A stretch of 32,892 nt of DNA, from contig CP070727.1 in assembly GCA_020350885.1 (NCBI GenBank), positions 4,050,569-4,083,460 of the forward strand. The letters are read 5' to 3'. Positions within the stretch are counted from its first letter, which is position 1. Each line of letters starts with the position of its first letter. This DNA is from a bacterium. Lineage in GTDB: Bacteria > Krumholzibacteriota > Krumholzibacteriia > Krumholzibacteriales > Krumholzibacteriaceae. The notes below the pieces were generated by a model. The model did no database searches. It was not told the origin of the DNA and was given only the letters and a program-made list of their open reading frames with translations. A program made the position numbers and the translations under genes. Below, piece by piece: positions 1 through 7,705 of this stretch.

Positions 1-314
1 GCATTATGTTTCGTTTGACTATCGGACTGGATCCACACATGCGATCCGCTCCAATTGCTTCTTGAAATATGGCTGATGTTGTCGGTTCCGGCCCCTTGAC
101 CTCCATGTAAAAACACGACCAAAGGGTACCGCGAATCGGATTCACTCACATTGGGAACGAAGAGACAGTAGAGAAGAGAATCTCCGGCAAGACTAATGTA
201 GGTCTTCTGTTGAAACCGCCCGTCAGGTTCACGAGATGCACAACCAAGGATGAAGCCGATTACTATGCTCGAGACGATAAGATATGTAGACTTATTCAAT
301 CGAGGAACTCTCAT
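1..314 (-). CDS. Lipoprotein alpha/beta hydrolase, N-terminal part (cut by window edge)
   Basis: This frame is open from an ATG at 314 to the window edge, giving the first 104 residues of a longer protein. Residues 1-25 form a lipoprotein signal peptide (a basic start MRVPRLNK, a hydrophobic stretch, then the lipobox FILGC with Cys25), so the product should be membrane-anchored. Residues 65-80 read YPLVVFLHGGQGAGTDN, the oxyanion-hole strand and loop of alpha/beta hydrolases, closest in wording to COG4099-type predicted peptidases and esterases. The nucleophile and the catalytic Asp/His lie beyond the window. It follows the 581-residue hydrolase at 377-2122 by 62 bases on the same strand, so the two may be co-transcribed. 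Substrate unknown. Confidence 0.75.
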   Translation of the reverse strand, partial: MRVPRLNKSTYLIVSSIVIGFILGCASREPDGRFQQKTYISLAGDSLLYCLFVPNVSESDSRYPLVVFLHGGQGAGTDNISHISRSNWSGSHVWIQSDSQTKHN

Positions 315-376
315 TGTATATATTTTTCTAGCTTGTCCACTGGATCGAACAGCCGCATCGATATCTCGAGCCTTAC

Positions 377-2122
377 TCAATCCTCCAGTAACCCGATCGA
401 GACGAGAAAGGCCTCCATCTTACCCAGCACGTCGTCGGCGTTCTCGCCCCAGCGGAGATGCGTTTGGCCTTCGTACATGTGCAGGTCACAGCGGTTGCCG
501 GCGGCCACCATGCCCTCGACGAATTGCCGCACGCTCCACGGCGGAACGGTATCATCCGCCGTGCCCTGAAAGAATACGCTCGGAGGAAAACCCGGGCGGA
601 TATGTTTCGACGGATCACAGTCCTCCACCGTGGCCTTTCCCCGGAGGATCTTCCTGAACCAATCATCCCCTAATATCTTTGCCGGCGTCACCCACAGGAG
701 AAAGGCGTTCCCAGCAGAGCTGATACTCTGATCCTCACCCGGTTCGTCGAATTTATCGATCATAGCCGTGCACAGACCGATGTGCCCGCCTGCGGAGAAA
801 CCCGAGACGACTATTCTTTCGGGATCGATGCCGAGATCGTGTGCATGCGTGCGCATCCAGCGGACGGCCGACTTCGCATCTGCGATGCATTCCACAGGGG
901 TAACATCGTGCTGGGCCATAAGCCGGTACTCAAAGGAGATGCTCACCAGGCCCAGGGATGCGAAATGCCCGCACTGCCAGTCCCCCCATTCGGGCTTTCC
1001 CAGGCCCCATCCGCCCCCGTGAAAGAAGGCCAGGGCGGTTCTCCTCTCTCCGGGCTTACTACCCTCCGGCCGGTAGATAAATGCATCGAGTGTCACATCA
1101 TCCACGGTCTTGAAGATCCTGACTTCGCACTTATCCCGAATCTTCCTGTCGGCTTCGTACATCTTCTCGATCTCATCGAGGTACGCCTCGTTTGTGCAGT
1201 TCGCCCGGAAGCCTTCCAGAAGATCCTCGGTACCCTTGATATTGTACTCGCTGTAGAGGGAACGCATGATCGAATAGAGCATCTCGCTCCTCACCGTCGG
1301 ATCCGTGAAACGGGAGACCGCCACATCGTACTTGGCCCGGAATTCCTTGTAATCCCTGCCCTCGTAGGCGGCACTATCCTGCATGAGCTTCCCTGCGAAC
1401 ACCGCTACATACGCATCTAGGAAGCTCCGATACTCTCGTATATCCAGCAGATCCGGAGCATTGAAATCGAGCGCGTCCAGGAAGCTGTAATACTGATCGG
1501 ACGGAGAAAAATCCTCATTACCGGTAAGACGCCGGTGAAGGATTTCGTACTCCAGCAAACCCGTGGCGGCGGAGTAGGTGAGAATGGCCCGTTGTGAATT
1601 TGTAAAGTAGGGGTGAACATCCATGTGAGACCCTAGGAAAACTTCGAGACGCTCAGTGAATGCGGTCTCGAGAGAATCTACGAGATGCATAAAGTCTCTC
1701 TCGTCCATTCGGTAGATCCGCTGATAGTCACGCCTGAATAGATCCTGAAGCTTGTTGGACTCAATCGCCTGCGAGACAAGAAAGTCGTTCACTTCCCACC
1801 CCCGGCCCCGTATCCGCATAGAATCATAGAAGCGCGAGGCATCCACCATGATATCGAGGCTGTCCCTCGGCACGAGAAAGAGCGGCAGCACGCTCTCATT
1901 CACATTGAAAAGTACGTACGAAGGCTTCCCCAGTTCGAACCGGTGCTCGAACCGGCCATCGGCATCAAGGGTCATCTCCCGGTCGCCGATGATCAGTGCA
2001 CCTTCACCGATGCCTGTAACCTTTCCGCTGATGAAAGTTATATCATCTTGGGCCGATTGCACTGTGGGGCAGAATATAATCAAGTAAATAAGTAACACGT
2101 TAAATATAACTACACGTTTCAC
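377..2122 (-). CDS. Exported two-domain alpha/beta hydrolase (TlpA-like N-terminus, esterase/lipase C-terminus)
   Basis: The chosen start is the GTG at 2122: an AGAGAGG ribosome site lies 8 bases upstream, a signal peptide follows directly (KRVVIFNVLLIYLIIFCPTV, cleavage near SAQ), and no overlap with the next gene results. A longer frame to 2224 exists but lacks these. The protein has 581 residues. Residues 25-330 are a beta-rich then helical region that resembles the DUF4369-type N-terminus of TlpA/AhpC-TSA exported reductases (ISGKVTG, then a stretch ending in DLLDIREYRSFLDAYV). Residues 350-581 are an alpha/beta hydrolase of the COG0657 esterase type: HGGGW at 368, nucleophile motif GFSAGG with Ser443, an acid at Asp523/524 in GTADDTVPP, and His555. 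An exported esterase or peptidase is likely; the substrate is unknown. The pairing of these two halves is unusual. Confidence 0.82.
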   Translation of the reverse strand: MKRVVIFNVLLIYLIIFCPTVQSAQDDITFISGKVTGIGEGALIIGDREMTLDADGRFEHRFELGKPSYVLFNVNESVLPLFLVPRDSLDIMVDASRFYDSMRIRGRGWEVNDFLVSQAIESNKLQDLFRRDYQRIYRMDERDFMHLVDSLETAFTERLEVFLGSHMDVHPYFTNSQRAILTYSAATGLLEYEILHRRLTGNEDFSPSDQYYSFLDALDFNAPDLLDIREYRSFLDAYVAVFAGKLMQDSAAYEGRDYKEFRAKYDVAVSRFTDPTVRSEMLYSIMRSLYSEYNIKGTEDLLEGFRANCTNEAYLDEIEKMYEADRKIRDKCEVRIFKTVDDVTLDAFIYRPEGSKPGERRTALAFFHGGGWGLGKPEWGDWQCGHFASLGLVSISFEYRLMAQHDVTPVECIADAKSAVRWMRTHAHDLGIDPERIVVSGFSAGGHIGLCTAMIDKFDEPGEDQSISSAGNAFLLWVTPAKILGDDWFRKILRGKATVEDCDPSKHIRPGFPPSVFFQGTADDTVPPWSVRQFVEGMVAAGNRCDLHMYEGQTHLRWGENADDVLGKMEAFLVSIGLLED

Positions 2123-2183
2123 CGTGTGATCCTCTCTCTTTTTATTTCGGGCCGCCCAAGGCCAGGATGCCAGACTATTCTTA

Positions 2184-2948
2184 TTAATAATAAATAATGA
2201 GCATGTCATCCGAGTATTGCGCACTGTAAATTATTTTAAATTCATGAATCTTCAGGAGCTTCAACATTGTATCGTACGGCACAAGCGTGATGTGTCCCTT
2301 ACCCCCATAATGACACCACGATTTATGCCGCGCAACGGATACGTTGGGTTGATACACAACATAGTACAGATTATCGCTCCGAGCCTTTCTCATATCGTCC
2401 AACATGTTGCTGAACACAACCGGAGATAGATGCTCCCACAGGTGTATAAATGTTACGAGATTCGGCGAACCGGAATCGATGCCGCTCAATATATCTTCGT
2501 AAATACTGGTGTCCTCATCGAGATTGTATGTATGATATGAAATATCAGTAAAGCATCCAAATGTACTTCTAAACAGAGCTATCTTGCTATTATACTCTTC
2601 GGCTGCGAGGTCATACACTTTGATCTCATTGGCAGTGAAGTATGACTCGAATTTCGGGAATCCTCCACCGATCGAATAGATAGTAGCGAATTTCATTTCT
2701 GTTACGAATCTCCCAAAATCGGTTTGCTCACCGGGCTCACCGTATAATTCTTTCAGTAATATATCGTAATGTCTTTTATCATTCCTGAGTGTACTATCGA
2801 TCTCCTTGAAATATCCCGCCGCAGCTTCTTCTTTAGAATCAGCTTGCACCTTGTACTGTGTATTGCAATCCCTGCACCTCTGATACCCCTCGTTCACGGA
2901 ACATATTTCCAGTGTGCCCCGGCAGAGTGGACATCTCTCATACACCAT
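2184..2948 (-). CDS. Zinc-ribbon methyltransferase-like protein
   Basis: The 254-residue product begins with a rubredoxin-like knuckle pair, Cys6-x2-Cys9 and Cys25-x2-Cys28, followed by a Rossmann-like domain. TIYSIGGGFPKFE sits where SAM-dependent methyltransferase motif I belongs but lacks the usual acidic and GxG pattern, while FIHLWEHLS matches the loop seen in the Methyltransf_23 type (xxxEHL). This layout (zinc ribbon, then class I methyltransferase) is common among enzymes acting on sugars or small molecules in surface-glycan loci. Because motif I is degenerate the protein may be inactive or bind another nucleotide. The ATG at 2948 has a modest AGAAGAG upstream. The gene reads as clearly AT-richer than the 8-32 kb part of the window, which may indicate transfer. 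The hydrolase gene follows 61 bases downstream. Confidence 0.7.
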   Translation of the reverse strand: MVYERCPLCRGTLEICSVNEGYQRCRDCNTQYKVQADSKEEAAAGYFKEIDSTLRNDKRHYDILLKELYGEPGEQTDFGRFVTEMKFATIYSIGGGFPKFESYFTANEIKVYDLAAEEYNSKIALFRSTFGCFTDISYHTYNLDEDTSIYEDILSGIDSGSPNLVTFIHLWEHLSPVVFSNMLDDMRKARSDNLYYVVYQPNVSVARHKSWCHYGGKGHITLVPYDTMLKLLKIHEFKIIYSAQYSDDMLIIYY

Positions 2949-3006
2949 TGCTAATTCTCTTCTGTTGGAGTTGTCAGTCGAATCATACAGGCAGGTGACG
3001 TTAATA

Positions 3007-3351
3007 TTATCCCCAAAAGATACCCGTGGGGTCGTCGTCCACTTCGTTCAACATCGTATCGAATGCCCTCGTCGATTCGATCCCGAAATATTGGTGCCAC
3101 CGCGAATTGCGATCGGCATAATACAGCGACCATTGACCGTTCGATGGATCGAATCTGAATTGCGCCAATTTGATATCTATCCACAGGCTCGGATCCGTGA
3201 ATGTCGGCCTCTCCTCGAACAATGTCACGTTGTTTCCACGAATCTTGTACTTTAATCTCACCTTATCGCGCATATGTTCGGGTATCTTATGGAGGCAATA
3301 TTTGGTGAGCCTCTTATCGACTAGCGCTCTTGTCACATCCGGTAACGGCAT
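3007..3351 (-). CDS. DUF3024 family protein
   Basis: The 114-residue protein matches the DUF3024 family over its whole length: the LFEERP motif, a central Trp-rich stretch with YYADRNSRWHQY, and the family's signature ending DDDPTGIFWG. No function is known for the family; it is a small cytosolic protein without signal or membrane segments. The ATG at 3351 has GAGG six bases upstream. It lies 58 bases upstream of the methyltransferase-like gene on the same strand. The preceding 73 bases (3352-3425) are very AT-rich and could contain a promoter, but no convincing -35/-10 pair was found there. Confidence 0.85.
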   Translation of the reverse strand: MPLPDVTRALVDKRLTKYCLHKIPEHMRDKVRLKYKIRGNNVTLFEERPTFTDPSLWIDIKLAQFRFDPSNGQWSLYYADRNSRWHQYFGIESTRAFDTMLNEVDDDPTGIFWG

Positions 3352-3425
3352 GATCGACCTCGGTGTTCTTACAGTTTTTCATATTTTAGCATAATAAATA
3401 TATCTTGCATTAAAGATTTCCTGAT

Positions 3426-3815
3426 CTATTCATCATTTTCAGACCGAATCCATTCCATTGCTTTATCCATATCACGGAAAACATGCACCTGGCTCTTCGT
3501 ATCACTTTCCAGGTAAACCTCATACATTCTCGTCAAACCGAACTCCACATCCCTCGATACCACCAATGCCGCCCGGCTCTTTCCCCCGGTACCCCATTTT
3601 CTACCAACGAAGTTTCTTACAGCCTGAATATCTTCGGAAGAAAATGACGTGAGATCGGCTTCGCGCAGATCCCATACCACATCCATATCAGGATCGTATC
3701 CCGGCGTCTTGTATACCTTGTCCAGAACGGCGATTAACTCGTCGCGCTGAAGCGCGCCGGTGACCTTGTGCATTCTAATTTTCGATTCTATATCAATATC
3801 TGTAGTGACACCCAT
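3426..3815 (-). CDS. SpoIIAA/STAS-like protein
   Basis: This 129-residue soluble protein has the pattern of the SpoIIAA-like (STAS/SEC14-related) family: an N-terminal strand pair, VVWDLREADLTSF near residue 46, a helix ending at RNFVGRKWG, then KSRAALVVSRDVEFGLTRMYE and a closing FRDMDKAMEWI helix. Members are often annotated STAS/SEC14-domain and have no settled biochemical role. The ATG at 3815 follows a strong GGGGGTGG ribosome site with a 4-base spacer. Upstream, at 3857-3885, lies an imperfect 29-base palindrome that could be an operator. It sits between the DUF3024 gene and the two-TM gene on the same strand. Confidence 0.72.
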   Translation of the reverse strand: MGVTTDIDIESKIRMHKVTGALQRDELIAVLDKVYKTPGYDPDMDVVWDLREADLTSFSSEDIQAVRNFVGRKWGTGGKSRAALVVSRDVEFGLTRMYEVYLESDTKSQVHVFRDMDKAMEWIRSENDE

Positions 3816-3856
3816 GATACCACCCCCTGATTCGGAAAACGGAGCCTTCAGTCACT

Positions 3857-3885
3857 GGAACATTAATATTATCTAATAGTGTTCC
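3857..3885. repeat. Imperfect 29-bp palindrome, possible operator
   Basis: The outer arms GGAACA and TGTTCC match perfectly, with two further 2-bp matches inside (separated by mismatches) around an AT-rich centre. It lies 42-70 bases upstream of the ATG of the SpoIIAA-like gene and 42 bases after the stop of the two-TM gene. The AT-rich centre and the lack of a following T-run on the minus strand favour a protein-binding site over a terminator, but this is inference from symmetry only. Confidence 0.35.
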
Positions 3886-3926
3886 CTGATTGCAATCTCT
3901 ACACTTACTATATACGCTGGTCGTCG

Positions 3927-4448
3927 CTAGTCGGCCAGCTTAGACATTTCATTCAACGCCGCCTGATTTGCCTCCCTTATGCGCCTACTTCTCTCGCCAG
4001 GATCTTCGATACCCTGACAAGCCTCCCATTCCTCCTCCAGGCCGGCCAATATCATGTCCAGTCTCTGAATGGTTACGGTAGCTTCGAACGTTTTTTCGTA
4101 CGGTTTCCATATCACAACGGTAAAAAGGGATACGGCTCCGACCCCACCAAATATTATAGGGTACATCGAGCTTCCGTTCATCAATCCTGATATTACCGCA
4201 ACGATTACCATACCAACGAACAATACGAACAGCGCCGTCGTCATTACCAAGCCCATTACCCATGAATAGTGCAGTCTCTTCTTTGTCTTATCAAACAGAT
4301 CCCGGACCCTATCGTTCGATTCAGAATCCCTTTCCAAGATCTCGGAGGCCTCCGCTGCGATCTCTTTTCTTGCCTTCGCGCGAAGCAGCTTTGGCAGAGC
4401 TTCTGTCACCTCGAGCAGTATCGAACTTGGAACAACACGCGGACCCAT
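3927..4448 (-). CDS. Two-transmembrane protein, possibly TRADD-N-associated type
   Basis: The start is placed at the ATG at 4448 because AAGGAG lies six bases before it; the ATG at 4454 directly abuts the ribosome site. The 173-residue product has an N-terminal helical cytosolic part (about 1-60, charged, LLRAKARKEIAAEASEILERD), two membrane helices (about 65-90 and 97-115) with a short loop, and a C-terminal helical tail with RLDMILAGLEEEWEACQG. This architecture recalls the small two-TM domains named TRADD-N-associated or SLATT-like, which sit next to signalling and conflict genes, but I recognise it only by general shape and a few residues. Function unknown. It has its own near-consensus promoter at 4536-4564. 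Confidence 0.6.
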   Translation of the reverse strand: MGPRVVPSSILLEVTEALPKLLRAKARKEIAAEASEILERDSESNDRVRDLFDKTKKRLHYSWVMGLVMTTALFVLFVGMVIVAVISGLMNGSSMYPIIFGGVGAVSLFTVVIWKPYEKTFEATVTIQRLDMILAGLEEEWEACQGIEDPGERSRRIREANQAALNEMSKLAD

Positions 4449-4535
4449 GTTCATCTCCTTGGATATCGATATACGCTGAGACCCAGTACAGGTGTGGCAA
4501 TGGGGATTGACACATAATCAGCCCGCTCGAAATAC

Positions 4536-4564
4536 ATTATAGAATACATATATAAGCTAGTCAA
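4536..4564 (-). promoter_or_regulatory. Sigma70-type promoter for the two-TM gene
   Basis: On the minus strand TTGACT (4564-4559) is followed by a 17-base AT-rich spacer and a perfect TATAAT (4541-4536). Transcription would start near 4529 and read into the gene starting at 4448 with a leader of about 80 bases. Confidence 0.7.
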
Positions 4565-4595
4565 CCGTTGTGTCGATGGTATGCCAATAACGGAT

Positions 4596-5432
4596 CTATC
4601 GTTGTCCCGCAATCATCAAACAAGCCGCAACCAGGATAACGGCGGCCAGAATGCAGCGTATCACCTTCTCGGGAAGTCTCTTGACGCATTTTGCACCGAA
4701 CCTCGTCCCGGGTACTGCAGCAGCCCCCATTATCAGACCGGTGGGGAGATCGATCTGTCCTCCGGCTCCATAAACCACGGTAGTGATTATGGTGAGAACA
4801 ACCGCTATCACGATCGATGTACCGACGGTCTCCCTGGCATCCAGACAGAACAACCCTAGTAGCAAGGGTACGACAATAACGCCCCCACCGATAGATGTCG
4901 CGCCAATCATCGCACCAACGAACACTCCTGAGATAATCGCCAACACCACTCTCAAGGGAGAATCGGATAGTGCTCTGCTGCTCCTTGTGCAATCAGGATC
5001 AACAGTCTCTTTTTTTCTGAAATGATATATGGTGTTGAACAACATATACGCAGCCGCCAGGATGACTACGACAGTTAACAGAGTACCCAGCCTATCCTGA
5101 AACCGATGCATCTGAACGATGCTGCCCTGGTTGTTCCTTACCGTGTAGTTTATCCAGAGACCGGTGGCGAGACCTCCGGGTACCGCTCCGATGAGAAGCA
5201 GCAAGGCCGCTCTGCCGCTCACGTGCCCCAGCCTCATGTGACTGTACGAAGCAAAAATCTTCGTAATCGATGCGTACAGATTAGCCGTTCCCACCGCCAC
5301 GGAAGGCATGAGGCCCAAGACGAACGTCAGGCTCGGTAATACCAGAACACCTCCGCCGACGCCCGTGAGCCCGATGATAAAACCTATACCAAGGCCGATG
5401 GCAGCCCGCAGGATTATGTCAGCGATCGTCAT
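4596..5432 (-). CDS. TauE/SafE family membrane permease
   Basis: A 278-residue multi-pass protein with the duplicated half-structure of the TauE/SafE (formerly DUF81) family. The first half carries GIGFIIGLTGVGGGVLVLP and the second the cognate GAMIGATSIGGGVIVVPLL, the two signature repeats of the family, and about eight hydrophobic segments are visible. Family members export or import sulfite, sulfoacetate and other small organosulfur anions across the inner membrane; the substrate here cannot be read from sequence. The ATG at 5432 lies 21 bases after the stop of the quinone-reductase gene, so the two are probably one operon, although the ribosome site is weak. Confidence 0.88.
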   Translation of the reverse strand: MTIADIILRAAIGLGIGFIIGLTGVGGGVLVLPSLTFVLGLMPSVAVGTANLYASITKIFASYSHMRLGHVSGRAALLLLIGAVPGGLATGLWINYTVRNNQGSIVQMHRFQDRLGTLLTVVVILAAAYMLFNTIYHFRKKETVDPDCTRSSRALSDSPLRVVLAIISGVFVGAMIGATSIGGGVIVVPLLLGLFCLDARETVGTSIVIAVVLTIITTVVYGAGGQIDLPTGLIMGAAAVPGTRFGAKCVKRLPEKVIRCILAAVILVAACLMIAGQR

Positions 5433-5453
5433 TGTCCGGCCCGCTGGTTCCTG

Positions 5454-6047
5454 TCAGAATGTCTTACCAAGCTCATATGCCCTTTGTAGATTCTCATCCC
5501 TGTACGTGTCATCCTGCGGCATCATGCCTCCAAGGATTTCCATTCTCGCCTCTTTGATCCCTACCCCTAGAAGCCTGTCATCCAGCATGATGCGACGCAT
5601 ACTTCCGGCAATGCCGATCTCCTCGAGATGTTCGATGGTGTGTCCGGCGGAACAAATTACCAACGCCTTTTTGATATCGATCTTCGTATATCTCTCTTCA
5701 TTCTCATCATAGAAATAAGCGTATCCATAGGTATACACCCTGTCGAACCAGCCCTTGAGTTTTGCAGGGCAATCGCTCCACCACACCGGATACACAAACG
5801 CCAACGCATCGGCCCTGCCGATCTTCTCCTGCTCGGTTTTCACGTCGTCCGGGACCGGCGCATCGGGATCCAGCCCGATCTCCCGAAGATACTGATCGAA
5901 GTCCATCTCTGATTCGAAGTTCATGGCATACAGGTCGCCTATTTCGTATGTGTGTCCTACATCACTGAGCCCACGGGTGAAAGCTTCGAGAACCGACCTG
6001 CAGAATGATTCCTTGGCGGGATGAGCGTAGAGAATGTATACATGCAT
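5454..6047 (-). CDS. Flavodoxin-fold NAD(P)H dehydrogenase (quinone)
   Basis: The 197-residue product belongs to the NQO/MdaB/KefF-type flavodoxin-like fold family: YILYAHPAKESFC at the start is the FMN/FAD phosphate-binding loop, and VYPVWWSDCPAKLKGWFDRV near residue 90 is the family hallmark around the flavin ring. Such enzymes carry out two-electron reduction of quinones or electrophiles with NAD(P)H in the cytosol. The ATG at 6047 is preferred over a TTG at 6053 because AAGG lies seven bases upstream of the ATG. The TauE/SafE permease follows 21 bases downstream. The pairing might serve an electrophile or sulfur-stress response, which is inference only. Confidence 0.87.
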   Translation of the reverse strand: MHVYILYAHPAKESFCRSVLEAFTRGLSDVGHTYEIGDLYAMNFESEMDFDQYLREIGLDPDAPVPDDVKTEQEKIGRADALAFVYPVWWSDCPAKLKGWFDRVYTYGYAYFYDENEERYTKIDIKKALVICSAGHTIEHLEEIGIAGSMRRIMLDDRLLGVGIKEARMEILGGMMPQDDTYRDENLQRAYELGKTF

Positions 6048-6115
6048 GCGCAAACCTTAAACAACAGGAAAAAAGTCCGTCATGGATACTTCATGAAGAT
6101 CTACAGCCTATTTTA

Positions 6116-6589
6116 CTATGAATTACCATTCTCTAATAATTTCTTGAGATTTTCTCCCTCGGCGCCCACATGTTTATCATGAGATTCGATCAACCGTTCC
6201 ATGTGTTTTTTAAATATCTTCTTAAATACAATACCTAGTATCATATACGTTCTCATATACGTTACAGCCGTGAAAACCGAATTCGAGCCCTTTGGTTCAA
6301 TCAACCACTCGATCTTCGGAGTTACCAGGGATATCGGAAAAGGGAATCCGATCACGATCTTTCTGTTTGGAACGATTTCAATGCAGGTTCCTTTATATTT
6401 TGTCAACCTGCCCATGGCATATTGCTCGGCGTACAAGGTCGAGCCTACCTCCAATGGTTTCCCCTTTATCCATTTGAATAAGACATGATCTTCCGGATGC
6501 CAGGCCTTGTAGTTGTGCTCGAGATTGACAAAGAACTCCCAAATGCGCTCGGGAGTTGTCTCGATCTCTATTGAATGTGTTAATATGAT
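6116..6589 (-). CDS. SRPBCC (START/Bet v1-like) family protein with non-canonical start
   Basis: The family's conserved N-terminus is clearly in frame: HSIEIETTPERIWEFFVNLE, then EHNYKAWHPEDHVLFKW, followed by GSTLYAEQYAMG, KIEWLIEPKGS and a C-terminal SHDKHVGAEGENLKKLLE. Together these match SRPBCC-type ligand-binding proteins of about 155 residues. No ATG, GTG or TTG occurs in frame between an upstream TGA (near 6631) and this conserved part; the first canonical codon is a TTG at 6454, which would delete about 45 conserved residues. GGAG at 6600-6597 is seven bases before an ATC at 6589 and ten before an ATA at 6586, so an AUU-class start, or a damaged start codon, is proposed. The length from 6589 is 157 residues. 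It probably binds a hydrophobic small molecule; the ligand is unknown. Confidence 0.72.
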   Translation of the reverse strand: MILTHSIEIETTPERIWEFFVNLEHNYKAWHPEDHVLFKWIKGKPLEVGSTLYAEQYAMGRLTKYKGTCIEIVPNRKIVIGFPFPISLVTPKIEWLIEPKGSNSVFTAVTYMRTYMILGIVFKKIFKKHMERLIESHDKHVGAEGENLKKLLENGNS

Positions 6590-6761
6590 ATTTTTTCTCC
6601 AGTTACGTTCTATGCTTGTGTCACCTGCATGACATCACCATGCGCAATAATCGGGCGTCCAGGTCTAGGGCTCCGGTCCCGGACGATCTACCTGCTCCCA
6701 TGAGCTGTCCTTGGTTCAATCAACCACTACGGCCGGAAAGTCTCCACGACCCAACTTCTCT

Positions 6762-7583
6762 TCACGGAAGCTTGCCCTTTATCTTCTGGTAGGTTTCCTT
6801 GTTTCTGGTACCCTCGCTACCCGGTAGGCCGGCAACGATCCCGTTGACTCTGTTAATCCGCTCGCTCGTCGGCGGGTGCGTGGCGAGCAGCTCCTCGAGC
6901 TTGCTTGGCTCACGCTCTTCGGTGCCCTTGAGCTTTCCGAGAAGCTCGGTCATCCCCCTGGGGTCGTAGCCGACGGCGTGGGCGTAGCGCGCCCCGAGCC
7001 TGTCCGCCTCGTACTCGTTCGCCCGACTATAGGCGAGAAATCCGCCAGTGGCGAATATATTCGAGACGAGCGAGGCGTAGAAGTTCGGATCGTCACCGAG
7101 GATGAGGTTTATGAGCAGCTGGTAGCCGTACATCGCCGTGAGACGCTCTGTGGAATGGCGTGCGGTGACATGCCCGACCTCGTGGGCAAGAACACCTGCA
7201 AGCTGGGACTCATCGTCCAGCTCCTTCATGAGTCCGGAGTATATATAGATGTAACCGCCGGGGAGTGCGAATGCGTTGAGATCGTCCTTCTTGATCACTG
7301 CGAAGTGATACTCGATATCCTGCCGGTCACAGACCTTGACGATGCTCTGCCCCACACCCTGTACATAGGTGCTGACCTCTACGTTGTCGTAGATCTCGAA
7401 CTGCTTCTCGACCTCCTTGGAGAAGTCCTGGCCCATACGGACCTCCTCGTCGGACGAGATGATGTTGACCTGCCCCTTGTTTATACCCGTGGTGGCACAC
7501 CCAGCCACGAAGACCACAAGAGCAATAACGATGACCGCCCTTGCCGGCATGAATTCCCGTATGATATTCATCACTCGATTCAT
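6762..7583 (-). CDS. M48 family zinc metalloprotease, lipoprotein
   Basis: The ATG at 7583 follows a perfect AGGAGG with a 5-base spacer. The 273-residue product starts with a lipoprotein signal (hydrophobic AVIVIALVVFVAGC, Cys29) so it is membrane-anchored, facing the periplasm. The catalytic motif HEVGH is at 134-138, and NEYEAD at 189-194 supplies the third zinc ligand. ALPGGYIYIYSGLM and ATHPPTSERI are further M48 signatures. It resembles the BepA/LoiP/YggG class of periplasmic peptidases that remove misassembled envelope proteins, but has no C-terminal TPR domain. It lies 122 bases downstream of the exported PCM gene on the same strand, which suggests a shared role in envelope protein quality control. 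Confidence 0.92.
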   Translation of the reverse strand: MNRVMNIIREFMPARAVIVIALVVFVAGCATTGINKGQVNIISSDEEVRMGQDFSKEVEKQFEIYDNVEVSTYVQGVGQSIVKVCDRQDIEYHFAVIKKDDLNAFALPGGYIYIYSGLMKELDDESQLAGVLAHEVGHVTARHSTERLTAMYGYQLLINLILGDDPNFYASLVSNIFATGGFLAYSRANEYEADRLGARYAHAVGYDPRGMTELLGKLKGTEEREPSKLEELLATHPPTSERINRVNGIVAGLPGSEGTRNKETYQKIKGKLP

Positions 7584-7705
7584 AACATCCTCCTGCATCT
7601 TTATTTTTATACAGTTGCGGCAATATGCGATGCCGGTTCAAACCATATGATGACTCGAATACCTCGCCAGCACAAGCAGAAAAGGGGAAGGCATGCCAAC
7701 CGCAT

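Noticed and set aside
2123..2224. Upstream extension of the 581-residue hydrolase to a GTG at 2224
   Set aside because: It would bury the signal peptide 34 residues inside, overlap the upstream gene and ignore the AGAGAGG ribosome site before the GTG at 2122.
6069..6096. Possible terminator on the minus strand after the SRPBCC gene (5-bp stem and six Ts)
   Set aside because: The stem is short and AT-rich with a 7-base loop and 5 bases before the T-run; too weak to call.
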